A DNA stretch of 64,000 nt from Epiperipatus broadwayi (GCA_028023455.1 JAQFVV010012422.1:10577337-10641336); one strand, 5' to 3'. Numbered from the stretch's first letter, positions 10,157 to 23,439 are shown. The notes: generated from the sequence alone by a model not told the origin. Made by a program: numbers and translations.

Positions 10157-11995
10157 AAACATTTTGCGGGTTCATCCGTGTTAAAAAATTTAAATATTGA
10201 TATACCGACGTTTTGACTTGATCACACAAGTCATCCATTCGGTGATAAAAGATAGAAAGACAGTTGTAGAGGTGCTACAATCACTGATTTGAAAAAAGAG
10301 ATCTTACTACGCATTTGGAAAAAAAAACAACAAAAGCCATTATTAATAAATCGTCTATTGAAACAGAGATAAAAAATTAAATAATCCCTCGTGAAAAATC
10401 ATGTGTCTGTCCAAAATTTTATGGACTTCCAAAAATTCATAAAACAGATACCGCCTTCGTCCAATGGTAAACGCAATAGGATCTCCAACTCATATTTTAG
10501 CTAGATATTTATCGGATTTCATTAAACCTACAATCCCATCTATTAAATCATATTTTAAAAACTCTTTTCATTTTATTTCTGTTTAAAAAATTTAAAAATT
10601 AATGCTAATGACATTCTGGTCAGTTTTGATGTTGTGTCTTTGTTTACAAACATTCCAATTGGTGAAGCTTTAAATATAATTTCACAACGTTGCAATTTAC
10701 CAGACCATATTATTGCTTTAATTAAACATTGTCTTTTGAATACATATTTTGTATATAATTGACAGCATTACAGACAAGTTTTTGGTACTCCTATGGGCTC
10801 ATCTATCTCAGGAGTAATAGCTGATTTATTCATGGAAAATATAGAAACTCTTGCTTTAGAATCATCATCTTTAAAACCTCTCATTTGGCTCAGATACATA
10901 GATGACATTTTTGTCATATGGCAACATGGAAAAAATAAATTAGATGTTTTTTTCTTACATTTAAATAATATGCATCCTCATATTAATTAAATTTACAATG
11001 GAGACAGAGTCTGATGGAAAACTCCCTTTTCTTGATTATCTAGTCACCAGAACACCAAATAGTTTATCTTTTTTGATTTACAGAAAGAATACACACAGAG
11101 ACAGATATTTACATTTTCATTCTTATCATCACCCAACTCGGAAAGTTTCTGTAGCCAAAACTCTTTTAAATAGAGCAATTAACCTTTCAGATAAGTCACA
11201 TCTGAAAGAAGAAATACAACATATTAATAGTGTTTTATACATCTGAAAGAAGAAATACAACATATTAATAGTGTTTATAGTTATAATTATAAATTTAGAA
11301 AAAAAGTCTTATTTCAAGCCCAAAATAGGAAACAAAAAGGTGATAAATCAGCTATTAGGATTTGTGTTCCATAAGTAAAAGGAACTACTGACAGTATTGG
11401 ACGTATATTAAAATGCTATAATATCTTTCTACTCATCAAAAGATCAGCAATATAATAACCAAGCCTAAGGATTCAATCTCTCTTGAATCTCATGGTGTTT
11501 ATCAAATCTCATGTGAAAATTGTAAAGCTTCTTACATAGGTATGAGTAATTGTCGCATCAGTGTTAGTAGAGGTGAGCATGCTAATGCATTTAAACAACA
11601 CTCATCGTCAGCACTCTCACTCCATACTATAGATTCAGGTCATAAAATTGATTTTTCTAGTACCAGGATCATATCCAGATGTGATAATCTCTACTAGTGC
11701 AAAATTAGAGAAGCCATTGAGATACTTAAAAGGCCAGATTGTATCAATAAGCGAGATGATACATGCAAACTTCCTCTATTTGGAAAAATTTTTTAAAAAA
11801 ACATTCTTAATTTGACATTTTTGCTATTGGTGGGACTTTAACGTTTTTTTCAAATCAGTGGTTGTAGCACCTCTACAACCATCTTTCTACTTTTTATCAC
11901 CCAGTGGATGACTTGTGTGATCAAGTCAAAATATCAGTATATCAATATTTAAATTTTTTAACATGGATGAACCCCCAAAATATGTCTTATATATG
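10157..11995 (+). mobile_element. Penelope-like element with inverted terminal copies
   Basis: The coding remnant (about 10330-11796) lies between a 3' tail (about 11850-11995) and an inverted copy of the same tail at the left end (about 10157-10301), roughly 90% alike. Both contain 'gatgacttgtgtgatcaagtc', a hairpin followed by AAAAC-GTC in the left copy. This inverted, LTR-like arrangement is typical of Penelope-like elements. A third isolated tail lies at 22290-22470. The left flank ends in an A-run. No clear target duplication. Confidence 0.8.
10330..11796 (+). pseudogene. Penelope-like reverse transcriptase and GIY-YIG endonuclease, decayed
   Basis: Translation with several frameshifts and stops shows Penelope RT motifs in order: FYGLPKIHKTD (about 10420), RPMVNAIGSPTHILARYLSD (about 10460), DILVSFDVVSLFTNIPIGEA (about 10610), TYFVYN with an in-frame TGA at about 10761, FGTPMGSSISGVIADLFME (about 10780), WLRYIDDIFVIW (YIDD catalytic aspartates, about 10890) and LPFLDYLVTRTPNSLSFLIY (about 11025). 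The endonuclease follows at about 11500 with GVYQISCENCKASYIG and ends at a TAA (11794-11796). A 40-bp segment is tandemly duplicated at about 11205-11285. The N-terminal part before the RT is missing. Confidence 0.85.
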
Positions 11996-14900
11996 CAACC
12001 CATGAAAATCTTCATATCAACATATATATATTGTACCCTCACTTCCAGGAAATATAATATTAAAATAAAATGGATCTAGTTCAGTTAATGATTATGCTCG
12101 GCTAAATGCATATAATTGACAAATAAAATTACTCTATGTTAATATTAATTATTCTACTAGCTCAAATTAATAAAATAATAATATAGTTCAGTTTATAAAA
12201 TAAATAAACATTTATTAAATCATGAGACTTGGAAATGAGATACAAGTAGTAATAAAGAATACATTGAGCCAATATCCCACAGGATACTACCTCAATAGCA
12301 TAAGAACACTATCCCCCTATTATTATCTCAAATAATAAATCTGTAGCATTCTTATGACTTCAAAATAACTAATCTTTAAGATTACACTAATAAATAAATT
12401 TTAATCTTTTATTTAAAATAATTTAAACTAAATAAATCTCAGGTTCTTAAAAACTACTTTAAGTTATTCAAAAATTACTGTAGTAAAGCATGATAAGGGA
12501 ATTAATATCATACTCAACCACACCTAACTAATCACAATAATAATAAATAATAATAATATTCTTTATTGTATGATTTAATTTTACATATCTTTCCCTCCAC
12601 TATAATTCTTATTCACCATAATAATAATAAAGAAATAATATAACATAATCTTTTATCTTTCATATGATCTTACAATGAATATGTGGTAGTATCTTATAAT
12701 CTGAAAAATATAAGTGTGGTAATGGATAGCATTATAATTCTTTATAATATTATAATAATTAACTTATGACTATCAAGATAATGTAAAATGTAATTTCTTA
12801 AATAAATAATCTTAAGAAAATATTAGAATTCTTAAATATTACTTTTCTTTATTTCTGTGCAAAATGGTATGTTTTGGTTCAAATCTTCTGTGGTTTTAAA
12901 ATATTGTAGAGTGGGATAGAAAATCAACTTAACACACAAATTTTGAAAACAAGTTTAACAAAAAATTTTATTATAACAAAATAAAATAAACAATGATATA
13001 TTTACAATGTGTACAATAAGTCTTGCACCATTATAAATCTATTATTCATCATAAACTAATAAAATAAAACATAAATTTAAAGTCTTCACTCTGACTTAAA
13101 AAAAAATACAATTTTTTATTTCCATCTTTGTCAAATTGTATAATAAAGATACAATTTCTTTACATTAATTCTAAACATTATCTTTTACTAAATATCATTA
13201 TAATATGCTTCCTTTAAGCATACATTGAAGCATAAAGCGGAAAATACAAAAAATAACATTTCGAATATGGATCTTATCACTAAACAATTTGTTATTTTGC
13301 AATGTTATTATTATTTTACACAAAATATCCAATGTTGGTTTATTAATAAAATATGTGGTCATCATTGCTAATCATATTATTATACTCAATATCTCTTACT
13401 TAGTATTATTTTAATATGGAATAGCTACAGTTATTGATGTACTTCTTAATTATTAAAATAATTACAAAATATACCTTTGCTTATCTTGTACTGTTTCGTT
13501 TTACTACATTATCTATTTTGAAAAATATGCAATACTTATAAATAAATAAAAAATATTTGAAGTTATTTAAAATTCTAAAGCAACTTCACTTCATTTATTT
13601 TATTCATGAAATTTATTTTATTTCCAAAATAAATATAGAACATATTCTATGATTCTTTATCATTTAATTCCATTTGATTTTTAATTCCATTTTGCATTGA
13701 CTCTATTCATTCTCATAAGTAAACAAACCTATCCTATTCATCAAATAACAGTCCTTAAATTCTAAATTATTTATCATTTCCTTTTAAAAATATGATACTG
13801 TACGATGTAATGCTTTGGAAAAATCGTGATAGCAAATAGATGCGTAGGCATAGGGGAGAGACTAGAGTCTCACTCCATAGTACAATTAGATAGACATTAT
13901 GACACAGTGTATCAATAAAATAGAGGCATGACCTATTTGTCTAATGACCTCAACTACCAACAACAATGTCAAAGCTCTTACTTCAGCTTTCTAGAACATC
14001 AATATTCAATATAAAATAAACACTGCCCACAGATAAAATATACCAGCTACAGGGCTTTGTTAACTGTACCTGTATACTTAATAAGATTATAAAATTTTAT
14101 TCCTGTTCCCATAATAAATCCTACATTAATAACATCTCATTGGTTTCATGTTTTTTTTAAATTACTACCAAGTCACTATCTTATAAAATTTTCCTATAGA
14201 TTTATCAAATCTACACGACAATGGTACTAACTAACATAGTCAAAATAACAAATAAAATTCAGTCACAATTATAATGATCTCAACTAATCAACAAGAAAAA
14301 GGTTACTTTACTTTCCTATCAATATTCTTAAACAAAATACAAAATGATTATTATCCATACTTTAAATATCTAAAAATATTAAAGTCCTTTATAAAAGAAT
14401 CATAATTATTCTTCATCATGTTATATTATACTAGTAATATGAAATCAAAGTATGCATATCCTTAGAATAAATGAATTATAATCTTATAAATTTAATGTGT
14501 TGTATAAATGCGTTCACACATAAACCAACATTCATACTTCAACATTATATAATTCATTGATAATCTGCAAAAGAAAATACATCTTAAAATATCAATATCT
14601 ACAACTATTACCTAAGTAATATCAACTTGTCAATCACTTATGATGTCTTCTTGCCCACCAATTAAAATAAACATTGCATAATATAATACATTCATACTAT
14701 CACACTAACAATATTAACTTATTTAAAATTATCAAAAGTATTTATTATAAAACTATAATATTATTAGTGACTAAATTAATATTTATGTACCTATTCTACT
14801 AATTAAATAATATTACACTTAGAACTAAGGTTAATAAAAAAAAATAATTTAGACATAATTACGTATATCTTCTAGATTGAGATGAATGTTCTTTACAAAA

Positions 14901-17900
14901 ATAAAATGTTTTTATTTTCCTTGTAGTTTTTTTTTTTTTAAAAAAAATCCTCTTGAGGAATGATTAAAACCGCCAACCTTTGTTGTAAGTTTTTTTGTTC
15001 AAACACTTGACGATGAAAAAAAAAAAAAAAAATTATCCTCCCGAAGATCAACACATGTGCCGTAGACTCCTTCCTACATGACGAATGCAGTTTAAAATAA
15101 ATGACAAAAAATAAAAGTCGACATCTAAAAATCTAAAAAATATTAGCAAAAATAATCATTGATCTGTTCTAAAAAAGTTTGTAAAATAATAGTTCATTAT
15201 CTCCATTATTCACAACAATGATTATTGAAATAATAATAATAAAACTATAATATTGGAAAATAATAATTTGAAGCTTCTCTTCCTTAGGATGCTATGCCGG
15301 CTTGTGGCGATGTGAATTCAGATATCCAGATATGTTTTTTTTGCAATTTTTTTAAAAATATTTTTATGAATTCAATAATTTCTTGTTACTCATAAATTTA
15401 TCAAATCTAAGGTTTATTTATCAGGATAATTTATCATTCCTTATCCAAGTATATTTATTTTCATTACTATTCCAATTATCAGTTTTTCCAAAATTTTTAT
15501 AACGTGTATAGTCTTTAAAATATAGTATAGACTTATTATATACGTTTTAGTAACTGTCTCCATTTAGCCATTAGTTTATGACAGTTTTAAAATTATTTAA
15601 TAAGGTTTTTTTTCAAAAAGTAAACATTTATGCATTTTATCTTAATATAATTTTACTTTCCTTTTATTGAAAGATTTATTAAAAGTTTTGTCATATTATT
15701 TTCTCAGTTCCTAATACGATTATCTTTTCGCAAGAAAATGCATTACTAATTTAAATTTCCAAGTAGCTTTCTTGTCAAGCTCTCCACACAATGTCCAATA
15801 TACATCCTTGCTTAATAAAATAGTTCTCCTTGTTAAAATTATTAATACTATATTAATAATTATAAATTTTACTTTTAAAATCATTTTAAATAGGTAAGTA
15901 TTACTTGTTGGTATTTCCGTATTTTAATGTGAAATTGAATTAAATTTTGACGAAAATTCTGGCAAGAGAATTTAACTTTTAACACTACATGATTTAAATA
16001 AAACTTATTATAATTTATTAATAATATTCTCTTTGCAAATACTTAAAATTGGTATCCTTATCAGTTGCAAATAAATTGTAAGAGAGCTATTATAGCACTA
16101 AATTGACTAAAACAAATTTTTTAAAAAAAAAAAAAAAATTTTAGAAAAAATTACCACCACTGAACTAAGCGTGCATCAGTATTTATACCCAAATAAATAC
16201 ATCATTTGATTGGTTGATTATGCTTTCACTTGACTGCCTAATTTACATATAACTTCGATATTACATAATTAAAATCAAAAATAAAATAATGACTCATTCT
16301 TATTTAAAAATATTACTTAAAATATTAATTTTAAATCAGTTTTATATTTTATTAAAAAAGTTACTAAACACTTTAAAATGACTTTTAAAAGCAATATTTT
16401 AGCAATTTATTCCACCTTTTATTTTTAATGTATCTATTTTATTTAAAACAAAATATTTAATTTTAACTAATTACATCCGTTTTATAAAACTACTTAAACA
16501 TTTTAGGATAGCTAATTTTAATATTTTCTCTTGTGATAGATAAATAAATGTATTCAATTCTATAGTGTAATTTTTTTAAGTAATTTTGAAACTTTGTTAA
16601 CACAAACACTAGTAAGCACATATGTATAACTGTATACATATCACATGACTTACAATCGAGACAGACTGTATCAAAATTCTGTCTGGAAAATATTACATTT
16701 TAATTGCAACAATTATTATATTAAATAAATAATATAAAATTTGGAATAATTTGAAAACATAGAATTAAATACAAATTTTCCTACCACAAAGATTACTTTT
16801 AAAGCATATAATATTAAATATAATTATTGGATATAATTTATACTTTAAAATATAGTATTTATTTAATTACAAGTTTTAGCTATTAAAATTCAACTTTTAA
16901 AACATATTTTAAACATTTATTGTTACATTATTTATTATGGCCAGCTTTCCCAACCATATGCAATTAATACATTTAGCTTTATTTAACTGTTTTAATGTTA
17001 TAGCACAATTTTAGGCATTAAATATTTTTATCTTGCTTTAATTGAATTTTTAAAAGATTATCAATATAATATAATTATTGTCCAAAGAGAACATATCCTA
17101 AATTTAAAAATTTTTAGTAAATTGTTATGATGAATTAATTCTGACCTAAAGAAAAGGGCACAATATATATATATATATATATTGACAATATAATGAATTT
17201 TTGAAAAATTACATTATTATTAAAATTAAATTAAAGCTATAAATATTGCAATTACTCTAACTCTAATTTTTCTCTTTTCTTGAGCTGTATTGATAAGTCT
17301 GTAAATAATAGTACTATTAATATTTATTAGTATATATCAATTAGCCATTTGTAAATAATTACAGCCATTATAACTCCAAAAGAAGAATAAAGCAAAGATA
17401 TAAAGGAAAGGGCAAAAAGTTAGTATGAGATTTGTGATTATTATTCAACCTAATCTAGCCACATTTTTGATGCTGCTTTTAAACTACATCTTGGTTTGTT
17501 GTATTTCTCTATTGTAAGATGTTTTTTGTCCATTGAAGTTAATATTTCACTTTTTAAACATCCATTGAGATATTTATAATATAAATGGGATCTACCTCTC
17601 CCATAAAAACATGTTCAAGTTTATCATAAAATATTGTTTAGAAAGTCTGTTTTCAAAATTATTTGCTTCACAGGATGAAAATGTTTTCTCTTTAATGATT
17701 GACAAAGAACTTGAATTTTTTTCAATATTAGTTGCAAATTAAAATTATTATAGATAACATTCAAAACATTAAGAATCTTAATAGATCATCATTTGAATAA
17801 TAAATAAAATAATTGAATACTTTCTTGCTTAGGAGATTACATAAAAATTCACATGAAATTAAAGCTCCGGAAGTGACATACTTGAGATACAATCTTCTGG

Positions 17901-19296
17901 AATATGAGATGTAATGTTCATTACCATGTCACTGCTTAAATCCATTAACAAAACCTAACACAAGCATCATCATATTATAAATTTGTAATCAAAGGAAAAT
18001 ATCTGAATTGAGTTCTTATGACTTTTAATGAACATGCAAATAACTTTACTGTTTATTGAATATATAACATTAACAATTTAAATCTATGCATTAAACAAAC
18101 AAGTCCAAATACATTACTAAGATAATTCACAAGCTAGATTCCTAAAGAATAATTTAAATAAATTTATAAATAATGCCCACCTTTTCAATGTCAAAGCCAA
18201 TTTAAATTGAAGACTCTATAAAAATGATAATCTTATATTAGTAAAACAGAGTCGCATTGATATAACAAAAAGATGGACATTATTTATGAATTTATTTAAA
18301 TGATACCTTAAGAATATATTTCGTGACATATCTCAATAATGTATTTGGACTTGTTTATTTTGAGAATAGGTTTAGATAGTAATTGTAGTTCAAATTTTGA
18401 AGTTACATCATAGTAATTGTAGAGGAATAGATGGGTAGATAGATATCTAGATAGATAGGTAGTAAGTATTTAAATGGACAGGTAGATGAGGAGGAAGGCA
18501 AGCAGATAGCAAATATATAGAGATAAATAATTTGTAAAAATGTCAATCAAGTAGATATTTATATTTGGTTGCAAATAAAAAATTGCATAATTTTAAAATA
18601 TGTAATATGTAAAATAATATATTTATTTTTAACAAAAATTCAAGAAAGTATGACAACAGTTAGTAATTTAAATGAACATACCAGTCTGTGTTCTATGTCA
18701 GTGCTTTAATGACTATGTTAGAGATCAATATTAACTCATTATAAGAAGTAGTTCTGGATTTATAACAAGTTTTAGATGAGTGAGTATCAAATTAGAAGAT
18801 TTCAATGGATGTAAAGATGTGAACATTGAAATATAAATGGAAATCTATGTGCAGTAATCTAATTAAAATTTTCAGCCGTAATATAACTATACCAATAATT
18901 AATTACAACTGCTAATACAAGATGAAAACATGTGATGATGTAATAACAATTGTGTTTGTATGAATCATCTGAAGATAAAAGATGACTGTTTCCAGTCTAA
19001 TACAGGAATTAGCAGTTAGACACATACTTCATGTAAGATAAATTGAAGTATAACAATTTCTTTGAATTATCTTAAGGAATCAAAAGCCCTTCTACAATGA
19101 GTTAAGTATATCAAATTAAAGAATTTTATGAATATTAGATATATGGGATAGGGATATTCTGAAAAGCTTGTTAAGAGCTATTGGCACGCTCATTATATAA
19201 CATTTGTAATACAAGCTTATTAAATTAAGTTATGTGATATATGACTTGATTTCCTTGCAATTATATATATATATATACTAATAAAAGAAAAAAAAC
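11996..19296. other. long AT-rich intron segment without recognised genes
   Basis: Inside the 18.2-kb intron. I found no coding exons, RNA genes or clear transposon proteins. It has homopolymer runs (about 14928, 15018, 16121) and a (GATA)n-like patch near 18430-18475. It is less repeat-dense than the rest of the window. Confidence 0.5.
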
Positions 19297-19318
19297 AATT
19301 ACTTCTCTATAACACTGC

Positions 19319-19362
19319 TTTAATATTTCAACCAGCAGACTGGTTTTCATTAGAAAGCACAG
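19319..19362 (-). ncRNA. hammerhead-like ribozyme D2 (core mutated)
   Basis: Inverted partner of the 19379-19422 motif. Helix I GCTTT/AAAGC, helix II AACCAG/CTGGTT and GAAA are kept, but the box reads CTAATGA, losing the invariant G5. Probably inactive. Confidence 0.5.
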
Positions 19363-19378
19363 CATGGCCATTTTGCTT

Positions 19379-19422
19379 TGCTTTCTGATGAAAACCAGTT
19401 TGCTGGTTGAAATATTAAAGCA
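19379..19422 (+). ncRNA. hammerhead ribozyme candidate D1 (core intact)
   Basis: Self-cleaving RNA motif, type I layout. Helix I is TGCTTT/AAAGCA. CTGATGA (19385-19391) is followed by one unpaired A, then helix II AACCAG/CTGGTT with a TTTG loop and GAAA (19409-19412). Helix III is minimal (A-TA-T), and the predicted cleavage is after T19416 (ATT). All invariant core bases are present. The one-pair helix III and the extra A before helix II may weaken monomer activity; short helix III is known for hammerheads of Penelope-like elements and is usually rescued by dimers. Confidence 0.6.
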
Positions 19423-19535
19423 GTTTTATAAAGAAGTAATTATGTTTTTTTTTTAGTTTTTTTTTATTTCCTTGAGTTAGTTTATATATATATAAATTAA
19501 TAATTTTCAATAGATATAATTGTATAAATATTTTA

Positions 19536-19946
19536 ATATGTGGGAATGTCTGTTGTATTTTTCAGATTGTAAATATTACCATCAGATGTCATAGACAGTA
19601 ATTACTGAAAATACTAAACTCTAAATGCTTTCTGTATTCAAAAGTGTATGCTTTTAAATGCAATCTCTTGATGTTATAAATTATTAGTTTATATCATTTG
19701 ACTAATTGGTGGAATAATCTACTATTTATAAGGAATTGTGAAAAGTTGTTAGTATTTTTTCCTTAAACTATAATTAAATACTGTAGCATTTTAGTTTATA
19801 ACTAACATCAAGAGATTGCATTTAAAAGCATACAGTTATTATTGTAGCAAGCATTTACAGTTCGGTATTTATTAATTACTATCTATGGCATCTGATGGTA
19901 ATATTTATAAATCTGAAAAATATAGCAGATATTTCCACATATTGAA
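19536..19946. repeat. foldback repeat with about 150-bp arms
   Basis: Arms at about 19536-19684 and 19805-19946 are inverted copies (for example 'tttttcagattgtaaatattaccatc' region versus 'gatggtaatatttataaatctg'), with an unrelated 120-bp centre. No coding potential and no hammerhead core seen. Confidence 0.65.
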
Positions 19947-20672
19947 TGTATATATATATAGATAAATTATTTTTTGGATAAAGCCGTGTATTATAGTAAT
20001 AATTTATCTACATCATACAATCGCGAAAACATTAAATATAATATGCAGTATATCATTATTTTCAATTATTATTAATTCATTTTGGAATAAAGATCTCTTA
20101 AAGTTTAATCAAGTTAAAGTTAATGCAATATAAAAATGTATGCATGCGATTTGCCTTAGAAAATATCCATCCCTTTTTTGATTTGTTTTTAAATAATGAT
20201 GGAATTTCAATTTCATCAGAATTTTGTATTAAGCATTTAAGATGGTTAATTTATGTAAGATCCGATTACCAGATTGTAAATGACAGAACTGGTTGAATGT
20301 CTGGTAAAGCCCCAGTCAGATTGGAATTCAAATCATTCACATCGCTTTATGGTTATTTTGCCATCTAAATAGCTTTAAATGCAGCTGTCTATGATTTCAT
20401 GCAGTGATAGGATGGTGGACAAAAGTTAAAGATTCTAGTTAATTAGCTCAATTCTCTCGTGCTCAAATATTAACAAACTTTCAGGCAATATTTAAAACAT
20501 GATTATTGTAATGCTTAGTTGAATGATCTTTCATTATTAAAAATTACTTATTAAAATCTATGAATTGTTACAACTTTGTCATTATACACTTCAGATGTTT
20601 TTATCATATTATGCTATGTAAATGAATATATATAGAGAGAGTTCCTAAACAAACTCTTAACAAGCTCTGTGA

Positions 20673-20731
20673 ATATCCTCAACCCCAGACCGGTTTTTGC
20701 ATCTAGCGTTGTCAGTGAAGTACCAGGATAT
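20673..20731 (-). ncRNA. hammerhead-like ribozyme B2 (core mutated)
   Basis: Outer helix I ATATCC/GGATAT is perfect, with inner helix I next to the core. The box reads CTGACAA and GAAA reads AAAA, so probably inactive. The predicted triplet is GTC. Confidence 0.5.
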
Positions 20732-21336
20732 TCATTAGATTAAAAATACTAGGACTAGACCAGTACTTTATCTAATGTATAACTATTGAGAAGAAAATCT
20801 GAAACTTTCAGACATCCATATGTCTAAAAATCCAGCTATCTAACTCAAATAGCTGTATGAGACTGAATTAAGTTCAGATACACCATTTATTAATAGCTCT
20901 AGCAATATAAAATCGCCAAAGCCTTAATAGCAAAAAATAAAGTGATAAAAAATCAAGTCAGATGTCACATGACCTAATTTTACTAAAGCTCATATTTACA
21001 AATGTTATATATAGAGTTCGCAAAACAAATTCTTAACAAGCTTTGTAAATATCCTCAACCCTATATATAACATTTGAGTTTTATTAAAATTAGGTCATGT
21101 GACATCTGACTTGGATTTTTTATCATTTTATTTTTTGCTATTAAGGCTTTGGCAATTTTATATTGCTAGAGCTATTAATATATGGTGTATCTGAACTTAG
21201 TTCAATCCCATATGCTTATTTGAGTTAGATAGCTGGATTTTTAGACATATGGATGTCTAAAAGTTTCAGATTTTTTTCTCAATAGTTATACATTAGATAA
21301 AGTGCTGGACTAGTCCTAGTATTTTTAATCTAATGA

Positions 21337-21395
21337 ATATTCTGGCACCTCAGTGAAGACGCTAGATGCAGAAACCGGACTGGGGTTGAGGATAT
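21337..21395 (+). ncRNA. hammerhead-like ribozyme B1 (core mutated)
   Basis: Inner helix I CCTCA/TGGGG and outer helix I ATATTC/GGATAT are kept, with GAAAC present. The box starts GTGAAGA (C3 lost) and the triplet is GAC rather than GTC. Probably inactive. Confidence 0.5.
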
Positions 21396-21913
21396 TCACA
21401 AAGCTTGTTAAGAATTTGTTTTGCAAACTCTATATATAACATTTGTAAATATGAGCTTTAGTAAAATTAGGTCATGTGACATTTGACTTGATTTTTTATC
21501 ATTTTATATATATACACAATGCATTAATTTAATGTATTATTGAACTAAGTAGGTGATAAAATATTTTTAATAAATGAGGATTTCATGTTGCTATGTTACA
21601 GCATTAAATTGACGTACAGACTCACAATTAGAAAATTTTGATTTTAGACAAGGATTAAGAGAAGTTTGTGATACTTCTCATACCCATATATTTATTACCA
21701 CTTAGTTCCATCTTTTGCTTAAAAAGTAGCTTAGACAATACACTATCATTTCAACCTGAAAAACAAGTTTTAATTGACTTTACCTTGGAAATAGGCCATG
21801 GAAACATCATGGCTTGAAATTTTAGGTTTTAAAATGGTCCCGTTTATTAAAAGTGTTTCATCACCATATAAAATGGGTCTATATATGTAACTTTTATTTC
21901 TTATGTATTTTAG

Positions 21914-22050
21914 CTGGAAATCAAAGACCATATGACATCACTCATATTGGATAAAAAAGATCATAATATATTTATCGTTTTAAAATGGAATATAGGTAAC
22001 AAAATAAAATCATTCTATATAGGAGGAGTACCATGGAAAAATAACAAAAG
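21914..22050 (+). CDS. LG-domain exon (upstream LG domain, beta-sandwich centre)
   Basis: 137 nt, phase 0 to 2, acceptor tgtattttag and donor gtatgt. Encodes LEIKDHMTSLILDKKDHN and ends in FYIGGVPWKNNK plus two bases of an Arg codon. 'YIGGVP' is the LG signature strand (L-Y-I/L-G-G-V/L-P) that precedes the disulphide-bearing 'GC' segment, which the next exon supplies. The phase matches both neighbours. Confidence 0.85.
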
Positions 22051-22289
22051 GTATGTTGTGTGTTATGGGTAAAGTATCATTGCATTATATCTATTATTTT
22101 TAGAGATCACATTAATATCTAACTCATAATTTTCACTTTTTTTAAAAATCTTATTAAACCATTATTTGTTAATTTTATAAATTAAATATTAAAATATAAA
22201 CTATTTCTTAAAGGAACTGAAATTTATTTATTGTGCTGAAAGAAATTTAGTTTTTGGACTTTTCTTACAATTAGAATAATTTAAAGAAT

Positions 22290-22470
22290 ATATATAAGGC
22301 ATATTTTGTGGGTTCATCTGTGTTAAAATATTTTAAATATTGATATACCGACATTTTGACTTGCTCACACAAGTCATCCACTGGGTGATAAAAGGTAGAA
22401 AGACGGTTGTAGAGGCGCTACAATCACTGGTTTGAAAAAAATGTTAAAGTTCCACCAATAGCAAAAGTGT
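22290..22470 (-). mobile_element. isolated Penelope-like 3' tail fragment
   Basis: Matches the untranslated ends of the element at 10157-11995, from 'gctattggtgg' through 'gttgtagcgcctctacaac', 'gatgacttgtgtgagcaagtc' and 'gatgaaccca', in the minus sense. No coding sequence. Confidence 0.7.
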
Positions 22471-22691
22471 TAATATATATATACACTATTTTAGTTTACA
22501 TATTACCCACATTACATACCAATAGCCAAAAAAAAAAACTGAACAATAAAAAATAAAATGTATAGACTTTGAAAATAATTTATTTAGCTAAAAAGTCGGA
22601 AGTTTCATATATATATATTTAATTAAGATATTTATCACACATGTTATTGACTCCATCTTATACAACTGATACACATGACTAAAAAAATTAA

Positions 22692-22750
22692 ATGATCTCC
22701 AATAATCGTATTTTGTGCTGAAGCAGCACTCATCAGTTGGTCCAGATCAT
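22692..22750 (-). ncRNA. hammerhead-like ribozyme C1 (G12 lost)
   Basis: Outer helix I ATGATC/GATCAT and inner helix I CCAA/TTGG are perfect. CTGATGA is intact and helix II is GTGC/GCAC with a TGCTTCA loop. GAAA is replaced by AAAA, so catalysis is unlikely. The outer helix differs from copy C3 by a paired (compensatory) change. Confidence 0.6.
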
Positions 22751-23258
22751 CATCTTCTACACTTATATAGAATCAGTGCTCAGTTTATATTAAGTTAGCA
22801 AATCTTCAAACTTTAATGAACAAGCTTCAATCTTCTCCATCCTCCAACTCTTCAGCCATCCATATTTTGAAAATTTTTATGATGAAACATTCAAAGCCCT
22901 TGTTGATGCCAATATTATTGTCATATCTATGGCGACTTTGACCTCTCATATATAGGACTTTAATATATCTATTTATATTTGAATATTTCATATTCAGCCT
23001 GTATTATGCCCATCTCTCTTCTGTGTTTTTAAATGAACATATTAAAGTCCTATATGTGAGAGGTCAAAGTGACTTAGTCAACATAGGTATGACAATAATA
23101 TAGGCATCAACAAGGGCTTTAAGTGTTCCATCATCAGATTTTCAGTAATATGGATGGCTAAAGAGTTGGAGGATGGAGAAGATTGAAGCTTGTCCATTAA
23201 AGTTTGAAGATTTGCTATCTTAATATAAACTGAGCATTGATTGTATATATGTGTGGGA

Positions 23259-23330
23259 GAAGGTGATCTGGACCAACTGATGAGTGCAGGTTTAGCACAA
23301 AATATGTATATTGAAGTTTTTTTTCACCTG
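23259..23330 (+). ncRNA. hammerhead-like ribozyme C2 (G12 lost)
   Basis: CCAA, CTGATGA (23277-23283), GTGC/GCAC helix II, then AAAA instead of GAAA, then TATGTATA and TTG. GGTGA upstream can pair with TCACC downstream. Probably inactive. Confidence 0.5.
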
Positions 23331-23439
23331 TATGTGGTCATGTATATCAGCTACATAAGATGGAGTACATAGTTGTAGGGAGCTTGAAAGTCGAAATTCA
23401 AGTCTCTTCTAATTACATTAAATGTAGTATAGTCAATCT

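Larger units (their letters stand above)
19297..19442. mobile_element. family D foldback, MITE-like, with hammerhead cores in both arms
   Basis: A compact palindrome: arms of about 63 bp (from 19297 and to 19442) around a short centre. The right arm (+) and left arm (-) each encode the same hammerhead-like fold. There is no coding capacity. The element is framed by A-rich and T-rich runs and (TA)n tracts. Confidence 0.75.
20636..21508. mobile_element. family B inverted pair
   Basis: Left part in minus sense and right part in plus sense, each with the family B order: 'TGAACT(T)AGTTCAG' palindrome, a long spacer, hammerhead motif, 'aagcttgttaagag', 'aacatttgtaatacaag', 'aggtcatgtgacat'. The two halves meet near 21060 at 'cctcaaccc/tatatataac', close to the ribozyme 3' strand. 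Target duplication obscured by (TA)n. Confidence 0.7.
22640..23410. mobile_element. family C inverted pair
   Basis: Arms at about 22640-22970 (minus sense) and 23030-23410 (plus sense) with an unrelated centre. Sense order: 'gaggtcaaagtgac', 'ggcatcaacaagggcttt', 'ggatggctaaagagttggagg', 'aaactgagcattga', hammerhead motif, then a tRNA-like block ending in 'gaaattcaagtctc'. No coding capacity. Confidence 0.7.

Noticed and set aside
10200-10260. Full hammerhead in the Penelope-like tail (also 11885-11950 and 22330-22390)
   Set aside because: The hairpin ACTTG/CAAGT and AAAAC-GTC are suggestive, but the box reads TGGATGA, G12 is not G, and helix I does not pair. At best a decayed relative.
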